A DNA stretch of 64,000 nucleotides from Curtobacterium sp. VKM Ac-1395 (lineage in GTDB: Bacteria > Actinomycetota > Actinomycetes > Actinomycetales > Microbacteriaceae): assembly GCF_015350975.1 (NCBI RefSeq), contig NZ_JADKRX010000001.1, positions 698,633 to 762,632 of the forward strand, in the 5' to 3' direction. The notes below the pieces were generated by a model. The model had not been told where the DNA came from, searched no databases, and was given only the letters and a program-made list of their open reading frames with translations. How positions within the stretch are numbered: the first letter of the stretch is position 1; the number at the start of each line of letters is the position of its first letter. This document shows positions 25,052 through 37,838 of the stretch, one piece after another. The translations under genes and the position numbers were made by a program.

Positions 25052-26629
25052 TCACGCGAGTTCCAGGCGGACGTCGGGCTCCAGCCGCGCCAGGAACGAG
25101 TCGTCGTGGCTCACGACGACGACAGCACCGCGGTAGGCCCGCAGCGCGTCGACGAGCTGGTCGACGCTCGCCAGGTCGAGGTCGTTCGTCGGTTCGTCGA
25201 GCACCAGGAGCTGCGGCGGCGGGTCCGCGAGCACCAGCCCGGCCAGCGCGACCCGGAAGCGCTCGCCGCCGGACAGCGCCCCGGCCGGGCGGTCGACCGT
25301 GTCCCCGCGCACCAGGAACCGCGCCAGACGGTTGCGGAGCTCGGCGGGCGGTACATGCGGGGCGCTCCGGCGGACGTTCTCGAGCACGGTGGCGGCGTCG
25401 TCGAGCGAGTCCTTCCGCTGCGGCAGGTACGCGATCTGCTCGACGTGCGCGACGGCTCCGGTGCCGGGGAGCGGATGGTCCCGCGCGGTGGGCACGCCGA
25501 CCAGCTGCTCGAGCAGCGTGGTCTTGCCGACGCCGTTGTCCCCGCCGAGCGCGACCCGTTCCGGCCCCTGCACGACGGTGTCCCGGCCGCGCAGCGTGAT
25601 CGTGGCGATGCGGCGCGACGCGGGCACGTGCGGGTCGGGCAGCTCGACGTGCACGGACTCGTCGTCGCGGAGCCGGAGTTGGGCGTCGCGTTTCGTCGCC
25701 AGTGCCGCGGCCTCGTCGTCGGCGAACCCGACGCGCAGCCGGCCCGCGGTCTCCTGCGCGTGCTTCCGCATCTCGTTCGCGTACGACTTCGGCATCGACC
25801 GGCCGGCCTTCTCGCCCGCCTTGGCGCGACGGGCGATCGTCGTCTCGGCCGCGATGCGCTGCCGTTTCTCGGTGCGGTGCCGCTGGTCGGCGACGCGGAC
25901 CTCGCGCTCGACGGCGGCCTGCTGCACGGCGAGGTGCTCCTCGTACGCCGAGAAGGTCCCGCCGAAGACCGTGACCGACCCCGTGCGGAGCTCGCACGTC
26001 TCGTCGACGTGCTCCAGGAGCTCCCGGTCGTGGCTGACGAGCACCAGGGTCCCGCGCCAGGAGTCCACGACGTCCAGGAGCATCGCGCGCGCCCGGCGGT
26101 CGAGGTTGTTCGTCGGTTCGTCGAGGAACGCGATCGGCCGACCCCGCAGGCGGATCCCCGCGATCGCGACGAGCACGGCCTGCCCGCCCGACAAGGTCGA
26201 CACCGGGCGGTCGAGGTCCAGGCCGAGGGGATCGATGGCTGCCGTGGCCCGCTCCTCGACGTCCCAGTCGTCACCGAGGGCGTCGAAGTGCGCGGGGTCG
26301 GGATCCCCGCCGAGGATCGCGCGGAGTGCCGCGAGCGACGGTGCGACACCGAGCAGGTCCGCGACGGTGTCGGTCGCCCGCGCCCCGTCGGCTGCCGCGA
26401 GCAGCCGCTGGGGCAGGACGTCGACCGAACCCGTCGTCTGGACGGAACCGGACGTGGGCTGGAGCCGACCGGTGACCAGCCGGACGAGCGTGGACTTGCC
26501 GGCCCCGTTCCTCCCGACCAGACCGGTCCGGCCCGACCCGAAGGCGGCGGTGAGGTGGTCGAGCGCGACGGTGCCGTCGGGCCAGGTGAAGCTGAGGTCG
26601 TGCAGGACGACGGATGGATTGGTGGGCAT
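25052..26629 (-). CDS. ABC-F family ATPase
   Basis: A 525-aa protein with two ABC domains and no membrane segment. The first has Walker A GRNGAGKST, signature LSGGQ and LDEPTNNLD. The second has GDNGVGKTT, LSGGE and LDEPTNDLD. Between them a charged helical linker (about 235-320, rich in R/E/K/A) is the interdomain arm that reaches into the ribosome in ABC-F proteins. It could be a translation factor or a ribosome-protection antibiotic resistance factor; the long structured leader upstream favours antibiotic-responsive control but does not prove it. The start is ATG at 26629. Confidence 0.88.
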   Translation of the reverse strand: MPTNPSVVLHDLSFTWPDGTVALDHLTAAFGSGRTGLVGRNGAGKSTLVRLVTGRLQPTSGSVQTTGSVDVLPQRLLAAADGARATDTVADLLGVAPSLAALRAILGGDPDPAHFDALGDDWDVEERATAAIDPLGLDLDRPVSTLSGGQAVLVAIAGIRLRGRPIAFLDEPTNNLDRRARAMLLDVVDSWRGTLVLVSHDRELLEHVDETCELRTGSVTVFGGTFSAYEEHLAVQQAAVEREVRVADQRHRTEKRQRIAAETTIARRAKAGEKAGRSMPKSYANEMRKHAQETAGRLRVGFADDEAAALATKRDAQLRLRDDESVHVELPDPHVPASRRIATITLRGRDTVVQGPERVALGGDNGVGKTTLLEQLVGVPTARDHPLPGTGAVAHVEQIAYLPQRKDSLDDAATVLENVRRSAPHVPPAELRNRLARFLVRGDTVDRPAGALSGGERFRVALAGLVLADPPPQLLVLDEPTNDLDLASVDQLVDALRAYRGAVVVVSHDDSFLARLEPDVRLELA

Positions 26630-26899
26630 GGAGGTGTCTCCCAGTGTCGGTGCTGGGCGCACGACACCGACCCACCGCGGTGCGGTGGAGCGCCCGACGG
26701 GGCGCGCGATCACGGTGTCAGCGCGTGGGCTGAGCAGGACCGGTGATCGAGAGCAATCCGTCGTCTTCCGTCGGGGACCCCCGTGTCCGCCATCCGAGCC
26801 GCCGGTCGGTCTCCCGCCCCGGGGCCTCGTGATGACGACGAGGTGGCACCACGGTAGGCCCGGTCCCCACACGGGCGCAAGGGATGACAGGGTGGAGGC
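26630..26899 (-). other. structured leader of the ABC-F gene with possible leader peptide
   Basis: On the minus strand a short frame could start at 26791 (MADTGVPDGRRR..., 27 aa, ending at 26708). After it come three foldbacks: GCGCCC/GGGCGC near 26690-26705, CCACCGC/GCGGTGG near 26673-26689, and GTCGGTG/CACCGAC near 26645-26671, the last directly before the ABC-F ribosome-binding region. This is the layout of an attenuator. I found no other gene here. Confidence 0.35.
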
Positions 26900-27319
26900 A
26901 TGCCCGAGAACCTGCTGCCGACCCCGTCGGCCAACCCCGAGACCCTGCTGCCCGCCGACCCTGCGGTGGACGCCGCGCTCGCCGCGAACGCCCCCGTGGC
27001 GTCCGTGGTCGTCGCGCACCCCTCGTCGAGCCTGGCGTGGGCACTCCTGGCGGACGAGGCCTGGGGCCGTGGCGCGACGCTGGAGTCCTACGCGTACGCC
27101 CGCGTCGGGTACCACCGCGGGCTCGACTCGCTGCGCGGGGCCGGCTGGCGCGGTGCCGGGCCGGTGCCGTGGTCGCACGAGCCGAACCGCGGCGTGCTGC
27201 GTTCCCTGTTCGCCCTGCGCCGTGCGGCGATCGCCATCGACGAGCCCGGCGAGCCCGAGCGCCTGACCGACTTCCTGAACGGTGCCGACCCCGCGGCGCT
27301 CCCCGCGCTCGGGGCGTAG
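26900..27319 (+). CDS. DUF3151 family protein
   Basis: A 139-aa soluble protein. MPENLLPTPSANPETLLP, then ALAANAPVASVVVAHP, SSLAWALLADEAW, YAYARVGYHRGLD and PWSHEPNRGVLR are the conserved DUF3151 blocks, an actinobacterial family without known function. The ATG is preceded by GGTGGAGG. It is divergent from the ABC-F gene and separated from lacZ by a strong bidirectional hairpin. Confidence 0.9.
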   Translation: MPENLLPTPSANPETLLPADPAVDAALAANAPVASVVVAHPSSSLAWALLADEAWGRGATLESYAYARVGYHRGLDSLRGAGWRGAGPVPWSHEPNRGVLRSLFALRRAAIAIDEPGEPERLTDFLNGADPAALPALGA

Positions 27320-27338
27320 CCGGTCAGCCCTCCGCAAA

Positions 27339-27398
27339 ACACCGGTGTTCGTGCTCCGCGCCGCGGAAGAACGCGGCGCGACCGACGAACACCGGTGT
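27339..27398. terminator. bidirectional terminator between DUF3151 and lacZ
   Basis: ACACCGGTGTTCGT (27339-27352) pairs perfectly with ACGAACACCGGTGT (27385-27398); CGCGCCGCG/CGCGGCGCG pair inside. Each outer arm contains the self-palindrome ACACCGGTGT. It lies between two converging genes and should stop both. Confidence 0.8.
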
Positions 27399-27433
27399 CT
27401 TACAAGCCCGGCGGGCCCGCAGACCCCCGCGCC

Positions 27434-31388
<3,955 letters not shown>

Positions 31389-31392
<4 letters not shown>

Positions 31393-32519
31393 GCGCTCGT
31401 CCCCTTCGGTCCGGACTGGAGGCTCGTCCCGGCCCCGGTGGTCGTGCTGCGGGTGACGGCACCGGTCGCCGGACGCGACCCGGTGGCGGAGGTGCCGCGC
31501 GTCTGGAGCGCGCGCCGGGCCTCCAGGCCGTCCTTCCTGGCCCGCTTGCGCTGGTCGCGCTCGTCCTTGGGCGGACGGTTGGTCAGCGCCAGGAACGTGA
31601 AGGACAGGATGAAGGCGGCCAACGCGATGATGACCGCCTGTGCACTCGCGACGCCGTACTCGTTGAACGCGAACGCGTTCGTGTACGCGGCGTAGTTCGG
31701 CGTGTACTCGGTGTCGATGGCGGGGGCGACCGTCGACAGGATCTGCGGCTCCGCGAAGAGCTGCAGCGTGCCGATGATCGAGAACACCGTCGTCAGCACC
31801 AGGGCCGGCGCGATGAGCGGGATCTGGATGCGCCACGCGACCTGGAAGGGACCGGCGCCGTCCATCTTGGCGGCCTCGTACACCTCGCCGGGGATCGACT
31901 TCAGCTGCGCCACGATGATGAGCATGTTGTAGCCGGTGTAGGTCCACGTCACGATGTTCGCGATCGACCACAGCACGCTGTTGGCGCCGAGGAAGTCCGG
32001 CTGCAGCCCCATCGACTGCAGCAGCGACACGATCGGCGACAGGCCGGGCACGTAGAGGAACGACCAGAGGATCGTCGCGATGACGCCGGGGACGCCGTAC
32101 GGCATGAAGTAGATCGCCCGGAAGAAGCCCGGCCAGCGGGCGCTCGCCGACTCGAGCAGCAGCGCCAGGACCGTGCAGGCGATGATCATGACCGGCACCT
32201 GCACGATGCCGAACAGGAGCATGCGGCCGATCGAGGCGACGAAGCCGTTGTCGTTCAGCGCGGTGACGTAGTTGTCGAAGCCGGCGAACCGGCCGGTGAC
32301 GCCGTCCTCGCCGAACAGGCCCTTCCGGTCGACGGTGGTGAAGCTCTGGAACAGGGCGCTGATGATCGGGATGATGAACGTCAGGACGAAGAGCGCCAGG
32401 AACGGTGCGAGCAGCATCCACGGGGCACGCTTCTGTGCCCGGGTGGCCTTGGTGCTCGTGCGGAAGGTGGGCTGCGCGCGCTCGGTGGTGCGCGCCTGGG
32501 TGGGGGTCTGGGTGCTCAC
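31389..32519 (-). CDS. CUT1 sugar ABC transporter permease (MalF type)
   Basis: A 376-aa membrane protein with six segments, beginning near residue 35. The EAA loop is VYEAAKMDGAGPFQVAWRIQIPLI. MLLAPFLALFVLTFIIPIISAL is the first helix. The last 55 residues are a basic, Thr/Ser/Gly-rich tail absent from most relatives; its end (TSLQSGPKG) is encoded by a copy of the GACKGGAGGC element at 31413-31426. The start is GTG at 32519, overlapping the binding-protein stop. No ATPase gene is in the cluster, so a shared MsiK-type ATPase elsewhere is expected. Confidence 0.92.
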
Positions 32520-33886
32520 GATGCCGTCCTGACGCTGAGGCCCTTGTCCTTGAACGACTGGACGATCTCGCGCTGGGCGAGTTCGACGGCGTCGCTGAGC
32601 TTGAGTCCGCCGGTGATCTTGCGGCGGAACTGGTTCTGCAGCGACGTGAACGCCGACTGCGTGACGGGGGACCAGGACCAGTCGATGTTCTGCTCCTTGG
32701 CAGCCGGGGCGAAGACGTCCTCGTTGTAGTTCTGCCCCGAGAACCAGGCACTCGGCTGCTCGCGCTGGGCGCCGATGTAGTCCTTCGCGGGGGACCAGCC
32801 GATGCCGCAGTGCTTGATCATGGCGTCGACCCCTTCCTTCGAGGTGGTCATCCACGTGATGAAGTCGAGCGCTTCCTTGGGGTGCTTCGCGTTGGCGAGG
32901 ACCGCGGCCGTCGAGCCGCCGATCGCGCTCGACCCGAAGCCGTCGGCGCTCCACTTCTGCATCGGGGCGACCTTCCACTTGCCCTTGCCGCCCTGGATCG
33001 ACTCGATGAGGGCGTCGCCCCAGCTCGCGCTGGTCACGGCGGCGATCCGACCGCTGGCGCACGCGGCGTACCAGCCGGGGGAGTAGGCGCCGGCGCTGGT
33101 GTCGACCAGCTTCTCGTCGATGCACCCGTCGAAGAAGTCGGCGACCTCCAGCGTGGCGTCGTCCGTCATGTCGACGACCCACTCGTCGCCGTCGACCTTG
33201 AACCAGCGCGCCCCGGCCTGCTGCGCGTACGCCGCGAACGGTGAGGCGTCGGCGACCGGGAAGACCTCGAGGTAGTTCTGCTTGCCGGTGCCCCGGACCT
33301 TGTCGGCCAGGACCTTCCACTCGTCCCACGTCGTCGGGGGCTCACCGCCGGCCTGCTCGAGGATCGCGGTCTGGTAGTAGAAGCCCATCGGGCCGGTGTC
33401 CTGCGGGATGCCGTAGACGCCGTCGACGAAGGAGACCTGGGCCCAGGCGGCTTCGTCGTACTTGTCCTGCACGTCCTTCGCGCCGTAGCGGGCCAGGTCG
33501 ACCAGGCCGTTCGCGAGCATGAACTCGGGGATCTGCCGGAGCTCGACCTGGCCGATGTCGGGCCCGCCACCGGCCGCGAGCGCGGAGTACATCTTCTGGT
33601 ACCCGCCGCTGTTGCCGCCGGGGATCCAGTTCGCCGTGACCTGCACGTCGGGGTGCTTCGCGTTCCAGACGTCGCAGACCTTCTGCAGGTCCTTGAGCCA
33701 GGCCCAGTAGGTGAGCTGGATGGTCTCGCCGCTCGCCGCCGCGGGGACGAGGGCCGCCCGGTTGACGTTCGTCGAGCCGGGCACCGCGCAACCGGCGAGG
33801 AGACCCGTCGCAGCCGCTCCGATGCCGAGCCCGAAGAGCTGGCGTCTCGTGATTGGTGGTCGTGATGATGGCGTCATTGCCTGCAC
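32516..33886 (-). CDS. CUT1 sugar-binding lipoprotein
   Basis: A 456-aa extracellular solute-binding protein. The signal peptide has twin arginines (ITRRQLFGLG) and a lipobox LAGC with lipidated C33, so export through Tat followed by lipidation is likely. The body has QLTYWAWLKDLQKV, GGGPDIGQVEL and VYGIPQDTGPMGFYY, typical of oligosaccharide-binding proteins. ATG at 33877 is an alternative start three residues in. It is the first gene of a four-gene coupled unit with two permeases and lacZ, so the ligand is probably a beta-galactoside (inference). No regulator gene is adjacent. The 190 bases upstream hold a partial dyad, TTGC-N6-GCAA. Confidence 0.92.
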   Translation of the reverse strand: MQAMTPSSRPPITRRQLFGLGIGAAATGLLAGCAVPGSTNVNRAALVPAAASGETIQLTYWAWLKDLQKVCDVWNAKHPDVQVTANWIPGGNSGGYQKMYSALAAGGGPDIGQVELRQIPEFMLANGLVDLARYGAKDVQDKYDEAAWAQVSFVDGVYGIPQDTGPMGFYYQTAILEQAGGEPPTTWDEWKVLADKVRGTGKQNYLEVFPVADASPFAAYAQQAGARWFKVDGDEWVVDMTDDATLEVADFFDGCIDEKLVDTSAGAYSPGWYAACASGRIAAVTSASWGDALIESIQGGKGKWKVAPMQKWSADGFGSSAIGGSTAAVLANAKHPKEALDFITWMTTSKEGVDAMIKHCGIGWSPAKDYIGAQREQPSAWFSGQNYNEDVFAPAAKEQNIDWSWSPVTQSAFTSLQNQFRRKITGGLKLSDAVELAQREIVQSFKDKGLSVRTAS

Positions 33887-34077
33887 TCCGGTTCGTCATT
33901 GATCGGGGTTGCGCCTCAGCAAACCACGGAACCCGAGTGGCGGTGGGTGTTCGGGCCTGGGTGTTCGCTCCGACCTTGGAACGGCGTCAGCTCGGAGCGC
34001 GGACGGTGGGGACCCAGAGCAAGCACGAAGGCCGCCGACGGCGATCGCCACCGGCGACACGAACGGGAGGAGCACTG

Positions 34078-34464
34078 ATGGCTGAACGCGGGAACACCAC
34101 CCACCGGCCAGAGCTCGACGAGCAGCTCGCGCACGAGGCGCAGAGCATCGTCCAGGGCCACGGCAGCAACAGCCACGTCGAGGAGTTCCGGCAGTCCGAG
34201 CCGGTCCCCGACGACACCGACGACGCCGAGACGCTCCGGGCGTCCGGCTACGACGGCGAGGTCGAGGGCGAGCTGCAGGACGACAGCACGGACGTCCTGC
34301 CCGAGGACGACGCCGACGTCGTCACGGACACGGACGGCCGGGGCGCGATCGGCGGGGGCGCGGTCGCCGGCGACACCGTGGGCGGCGACGACACCGTCTT
34401 CACGACCGAGACCGGCGAGGAGACCGAGAACGAGGTGGTGGACGGTGGCACAGACGACGCGTGA
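34078..34464 (+). CDS. acidic hypothetical protein overlapping the Vms1-type gene
   Basis: A 128-aa, highly acidic protein with no hydrophobic core. It begins MAERGNTTHRPELDEQLAHE; after residue 45 it is dominated by D, E, G and T and is probably disordered. The ATG has a strong GGGAGGAG site. It overlaps the following gene by 20 bases, which suggests coupled expression with the release-factor-like protein. Similar acidic proteins occur in actinobacteria without known role. I do not assign a function. Confidence 0.75.
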   Translation: MAERGNTTHRPELDEQLAHEAQSIVQGHGSNSHVEEFRQSEPVPDDTDDAETLRASGYDGEVEGELQDDSTDVLPEDDADVVTDTDGRGAIGGGAVAGDTVGGDDTVFTTETGEETENEVVDGGTDDA

Positions 34465-35611
34465 GACAACGGCGCTGCAGCCCGACCTGGTCGAGGCACT
34501 GCAGGCTCCCGGCACCTGGACCTGGGCGTACGTCGACGCCTCCGGCAACCGCGAGGACCCCCGTCGGCTCGCCGCGCTCCAGCGGCGCACCGTGTCGGAC
34601 GGACTGCAGCAGCAGGGCGCTTCGGGCCGGGCGGTGGAGGTCATCGAGGAGGAGCTCGTCGAGCAGCCGGGCGTCCCGGCGCCCGTCGCCCGCTACGTGC
34701 TCGTCCGCGACGACGAACTCGTGCTGAGCGAGGTCCTCCCCGGTCACCTGCACGGGCAGGAGTCCGTCGGCACGGGCACGGTCCCCGACCTGCTCCCGCT
34801 GTTGGCACACCGCCCGTTCGACCTGCCGTTCCTGGTCGTCCAGGTCGGCCGCGAGGGCGGTGGCTTCCGCGGCTACCGTCTCGGACACGCCCCGTCCGGC
34901 GCCCCCGAGGACGAGCAGCGTGTCCAGGGCCGCACGGACACGCTGCACAAGGTCAAGTCCGGGAACGGCTGGAAGCAGTCGCACTGGCAGCAGCACACCG
35001 AGGAGATCTGGAAGCAGACGGCCGGTGAGGTCGCCGCCGCGCTGGAGGAGGCCGTCCGCACCACCTCGCCCCGGCTCATCGTCGTGGCGGGGGACATCCG
35101 CGCCCGCGAACTGCTGCGCGGAGAGCTCTCCGCGGCCACCAGGGCGCTCGTCACCGAGGTCGCCGTCGACCCGCGGGCCGACGACGCGTCCGAGAAGGCG
35201 CTCGTGCAGCACGTCGACCTGGCACTCGCGCGGGTCCTCGCATCGCGGCGGCACGACGTGCAGGACCTCCTGCGCACGCACGAGGGCCGCGGCGACAACG
35301 AGAGCGTCAGCGGGATCGGCCCCGTGGTCGACGCGCTGCAGCAGGCACAGGCGGCCGTGGTTGCTCTCGACGCCGCGGCGCTCGGCGACCGCACGCTGTA
35401 CGCCCTCGCCGCAGCACCCTGGGTGGCGACGGCGCCCGAGCAGGCGGGCGGGGTCGAGGTGCTCGGGCAGGTGCCCGCGGTGTGCGCCCTGGTCCGGGCG
35501 ATCGTGCTGACCGACGCCGAGCTCGTGCTCGTCAACGCCGCGTCGTTGCCGAGCGGTGCACCGGCGTCAGCGCTGCTCCGGTGGCGGGTGGGCCCGGCCG
35601 TCCCGGCCTGA
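34445..35611 (+). CDS. Vms1/Ankzf1-type (baeRF) peptidyl-tRNA hydrolase-like protein
   Basis: A 388-aa protein of the bacterial archaeo-eukaryotic release-factor superfamily. Diagnostic segments are HKVKSGNGWKQSHWQQHTEE (centre) followed by EIWKQTAGEVAAALEE, and VVAGDIRARELLRGEL. The C-terminal part resembles the eRF1 domain 3/L7Ae-like fold (PVVDALQQAQAAVVALDA and ALVRAIVLTDAELVLVN). I see no GGQ tripeptide, so release activity, if any, uses other residues, as proposed for Vms1-like members. Eukaryotic relatives release stalled nascent chains from tRNA. The GTG start lies inside the acidic protein gene. Confidence 0.8.
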   Translation: MAQTTRETTALQPDLVEALQAPGTWTWAYVDASGNREDPRRLAALQRRTVSDGLQQQGASGRAVEVIEEELVEQPGVPAPVARYVLVRDDELVLSEVLPGHLHGQESVGTGTVPDLLPLLAHRPFDLPFLVVQVGREGGGFRGYRLGHAPSGAPEDEQRVQGRTDTLHKVKSGNGWKQSHWQQHTEEIWKQTAGEVAAALEEAVRTTSPRLIVVAGDIRARELLRGELSAATRALVTEVAVDPRADDASEKALVQHVDLALARVLASRRHDVQDLLRTHEGRGDNESVSGIGPVVDALQQAQAAVVALDAAALGDRTLYALAAAPWVATAPEQAGGVEVLGQVPAVCALVRAIVLTDAELVLVNAASLPSGAPASALLRWRVGPAVPA

Positions 35612-35622
35612 CGCGGGGCGGT

Positions 35623-35683
35623 GCAGGTCGGATCGTGCGTCGAGGGTGGGTTCTCCCGACCCTCCACGCGCGATCCGACCTGC
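35623..35683. terminator. bidirectional terminator between baeRF and MFS genes
   Basis: GCAGGTCGGATCG (35623-35635) pairs perfectly with CGATCCGACCTGC (35671-35683). Inside, GCGTCGAGGGT faces ACCCTCCACGC with one mismatch, giving a stem of about 25 bp. It separates converging genes. It is homologous to the hairpin after crtEb at 20459-20501. Confidence 0.85.
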
Positions 35684-35719
35684 CACCGCGGACGTCTCGG
35701 GTCGGAACGCCCGCCGGCT

Positions 35720-36913
35720 TCACCCGGTCGAGCGGTCGGAGCGCGGCACCAACGGCAGCGCCAGCAACGGCAGCACCGCCACGATCCCGAACGACGCCGC
35801 GAAGCCGAGCACCCCGACCAGGGCACCGATGCCCGGGCCGACGGCGCTCGCCGCGATGAACTGGCCGGTGTTCTGCGCGCCGAGGGCCCGGCCGGACCAG
35901 AACGGCCCCGCTGCCTCGGCGACCGACGTGTACGCGAGCCCGTTGTCCGCGACCGTGACACTCGTGGCCACGACGAGGAACACGGCGGCACCCGCCAGGT
36001 GGGAGACGTCGACGAGCGCCATGACGGCCATCACGACCGCCGCGCTCACGGCGACGACCCGCAGCGGACCGACGCGGGAGCGTGCCCGGTCGCTCCACAC
36101 CCCCACGAGGATGCGCCCGATCGCCCCGACGAACTGCGACGCCCCGACGAGCAGCCCCGCCGCGGCCGTGGGCCACCCGAGCCCGACGAGCCACACCAGT
36201 CCGTACGTCGACAGCGTGAACTGCGGGACCACGAGCAGCACGGACACCGCGTGGACCCGCCACAGGAAGCCCGACGTCCGGTAGGGGTTGGCGACGTGGG
36301 CCGCGGGAGCGTCACTGCGTGCCGGTCGCGGCGGGTTGGCGATGCCGATCGCACAGAGCACGGCGAGCACCGCGCACAGCACGATGGGCAGCACCAGGGC
36401 CGCCCGGATGCCGGACGTCTCGGCGAGCTGCGGCACCGTGACCGCCGCGAGCGTCACGCCGAGCGGCTGCGACATCTGCCGGATCCCCATCGCCAGGCCG
36501 CGCCGCTCCTTCGGGAACCACCCCACCACGACCCGTCCGCTGGCGGCGTTCGTCGACGCGCTCGTCATCCCGCCCGCCAGGAACGCCAGGCCGAGCAGCA
36601 CCGGGTCACCCGCAGCCAGCCATGCACCGACCGCAGCGAGGGTGGTCAGGACGAGCCCGCCCGCGATGACGACCCGCTCGCCGATCCGGTCGGTGAGCGC
36701 TCCCCACGCGATGAGCGTCAGCACCATGCCGAAGGTCGGCGCGGCGGCGAGCACCCCGGCGACCGGCAGGGGTGTGCCGTGCGCGTGCAGGTACGAGATG
36801 AGCAGGGCCGGGGCCGAGACGACGAGCGTGCCCGCTGCCTGTGCGGCCACGCCGAGCGCGAGCATCGACCACGCGCGGGCGGTGGTCGTGGGCGCGGAGG
36901 CAGTCGTGGTCAT
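35720..36913 (-). CDS. MFS transporter
   Basis: A 397-aa protein with twelve membrane segments. The loop 2-3 motif reads WGALTDRIGERVVIAG (G-x3-D-R-x-G-x-R type), and RGLAMGIRQMSQPLG lies in the middle. The substrate is unknown; drug or metabolite export is plausible. It is divergent from a GntR regulator with two palindromes between them, so it is probably its main target. It ends beside a strong shared terminator. Confidence 0.88.
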   Translation of the reverse strand: MTTTASAPTTTARAWSMLALGVAAQAAGTLVVSAPALLISYLHAHGTPLPVAGVLAAAPTFGMVLTLIAWGALTDRIGERVVIAGGLVLTTLAAVGAWLAAGDPVLLGLAFLAGGMTSASTNAASGRVVVGWFPKERRGLAMGIRQMSQPLGVTLAAVTVPQLAETSGIRAALVLPIVLCAVLAVLCAIGIANPPRPARSDAPAAHVANPYRTSGFLWRVHAVSVLLVVPQFTLSTYGLVWLVGLGWPTAAAGLLVGASQFVGAIGRILVGVWSDRARSRVGPLRVVAVSAAVVMAVMALVDVSHLAGAAVFLVVATSVTVADNGLAYTSVAEAAGPFWSGRALGAQNTGQFIAASAVGPGIGALVGVLGFAASFGIVAVLPLLALPLVPRSDRSTG

Positions 36914-36937
36914 GGCCGTCGTTTCGTCGCGGAACGG

Positions 36938-36961
36938 TTTGGTATACCAAAACGGTATACC
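36938..36961. promoter_or_regulatory. twin GntR/FadR-type operators
   Basis: TTTGGTATACCAAA (36938-36951) is a perfect 14-base palindrome. A second GGTATACC (36954-36961) lies 13 bases on, more than one helical turn. The core TGGTATACCA fits the GT-N3-AC pattern bound by FCD-type GntR proteins. Both sites are between the divergent MFS and GntR genes and overlap the likely -35 region of the regulator (its -10 is TACGCT at 36981-36986). Confidence 0.8.
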
Positions 36962-36994
36962 ATCCGGACCGCTCCGCCGCTACGCTGGTCCGTC

Positions 36995-37711
36995 GTGACC
37001 GAACCGACCGACGCAGCGCCCGTGTCGCAGACGGCCCAGCTCTACGACAACCTGCGCGCCGCGATCCTGACGCTCGAGATCGCGCCGGGGGAGCGCATCT
37101 CCGAACGCGGGCTCGAAGCCCGGTTCCACGCGTCGCGAACCCCCGTCCGCGCGGCCCTGTCCCGGCTCGAACGCGAGGGGCTCATCCTGCACGAGGGTCG
37201 CTCGTGGACGGTCACGCCGATCGACCTCGACGAGATCGCCTCGCTCGCCGAACTCCGTGGCGTGCTCGAGCCCGCCGCCGTCCGGTTCGCCGTCGAGCGG
37301 GCGGACGCCGCAGCGCTCGCCGAGGTCCGGGCGCACCTCGACGCCCTCCGTCCGACGCCCGACCAGCAGGCCGGCATCCGGATGGGCTCGACGTTCCACC
37401 TCGACCTGGCGGCGCTCGGCGGCAACCGGTTCGTCACGGACGCCATCGGCGACGCCCTCACCCGGCTCGAACGCACCCGCTGGATCGAGGTCCGCACGCC
37501 TGAGGCCCGCGACGCCGCGTGGGACGAGCACAGCGCCGTCCTCGACGCCGTGCAGGCCGGGGACGCCGACCGTGCGGCCGACCTGCTCGCCGCGCACGTC
37601 GCCGGGACGAACGACCGCCTGATCGCCTGGATCGCCCAGGAGCGCCGACGACTGCGCGGTGCCGGCATGGCGATCATCGGCGCGACCGACCGGACGTCGC
37701 CCACGGCCTGA
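36995..37711 (+). CDS. GntR-family regulator, FCD (FadR) subfamily
   Basis: A 238-aa regulator. Residues about 15-80 are the winged helix (LYDNLRAAILTLEIAPGERI, then LEARFHASRTPVRAAL and LEREGLILHEG). Residues 90-220 are the all-helical FCD domain, with ELRGVLEPAAVRFAV, STFHLDLAALGGN and DEHSAVLDAVQAGDADRA; the Asp/His positions that bind a metal are present. The ligand is probably a carboxylate, which is not identifiable. It starts with GTG, likely leaderless. It should control itself and the divergent MFS gene. Confidence 0.92.
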   Translation: MTEPTDAAPVSQTAQLYDNLRAAILTLEIAPGERISERGLEARFHASRTPVRAALSRLEREGLILHEGRSWTVTPIDLDEIASLAELRGVLEPAAVRFAVERADAAALAEVRAHLDALRPTPDQQAGIRMGSTFHLDLAALGGNRFVTDAIGDALTRLERTRWIEVRTPEARDAAWDEHSAVLDAVQAGDADRAADLLAAHVAGTNDRLIAWIAQERRRLRGAGMAIIGATDRTSPTA

Positions 37712-37838
37712 GGGCAACTGCCCCCGCACAGTCGTGCTCGTGTCCGGACGCGACCGCGCGCGGGACCCGACCCGCCCTGCGGGGGCGAGCCGGGCCTCCA
37801 TGGCCGTGTGCCGCGTCCTGATCCGGCCGCGGCGCCGC

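Noticed and set aside
27339-27398. Inverted repeat as the end of an insertion sequence.
   Set aside because: No transposase or target duplication; position between two converging genes fits a terminator.
32516-33886. Stating that the transporter imports lactose.
   Set aside because: Coupling to lacZ supports a beta-galactoside ligand, but binding specificity cannot be read from the sequence.
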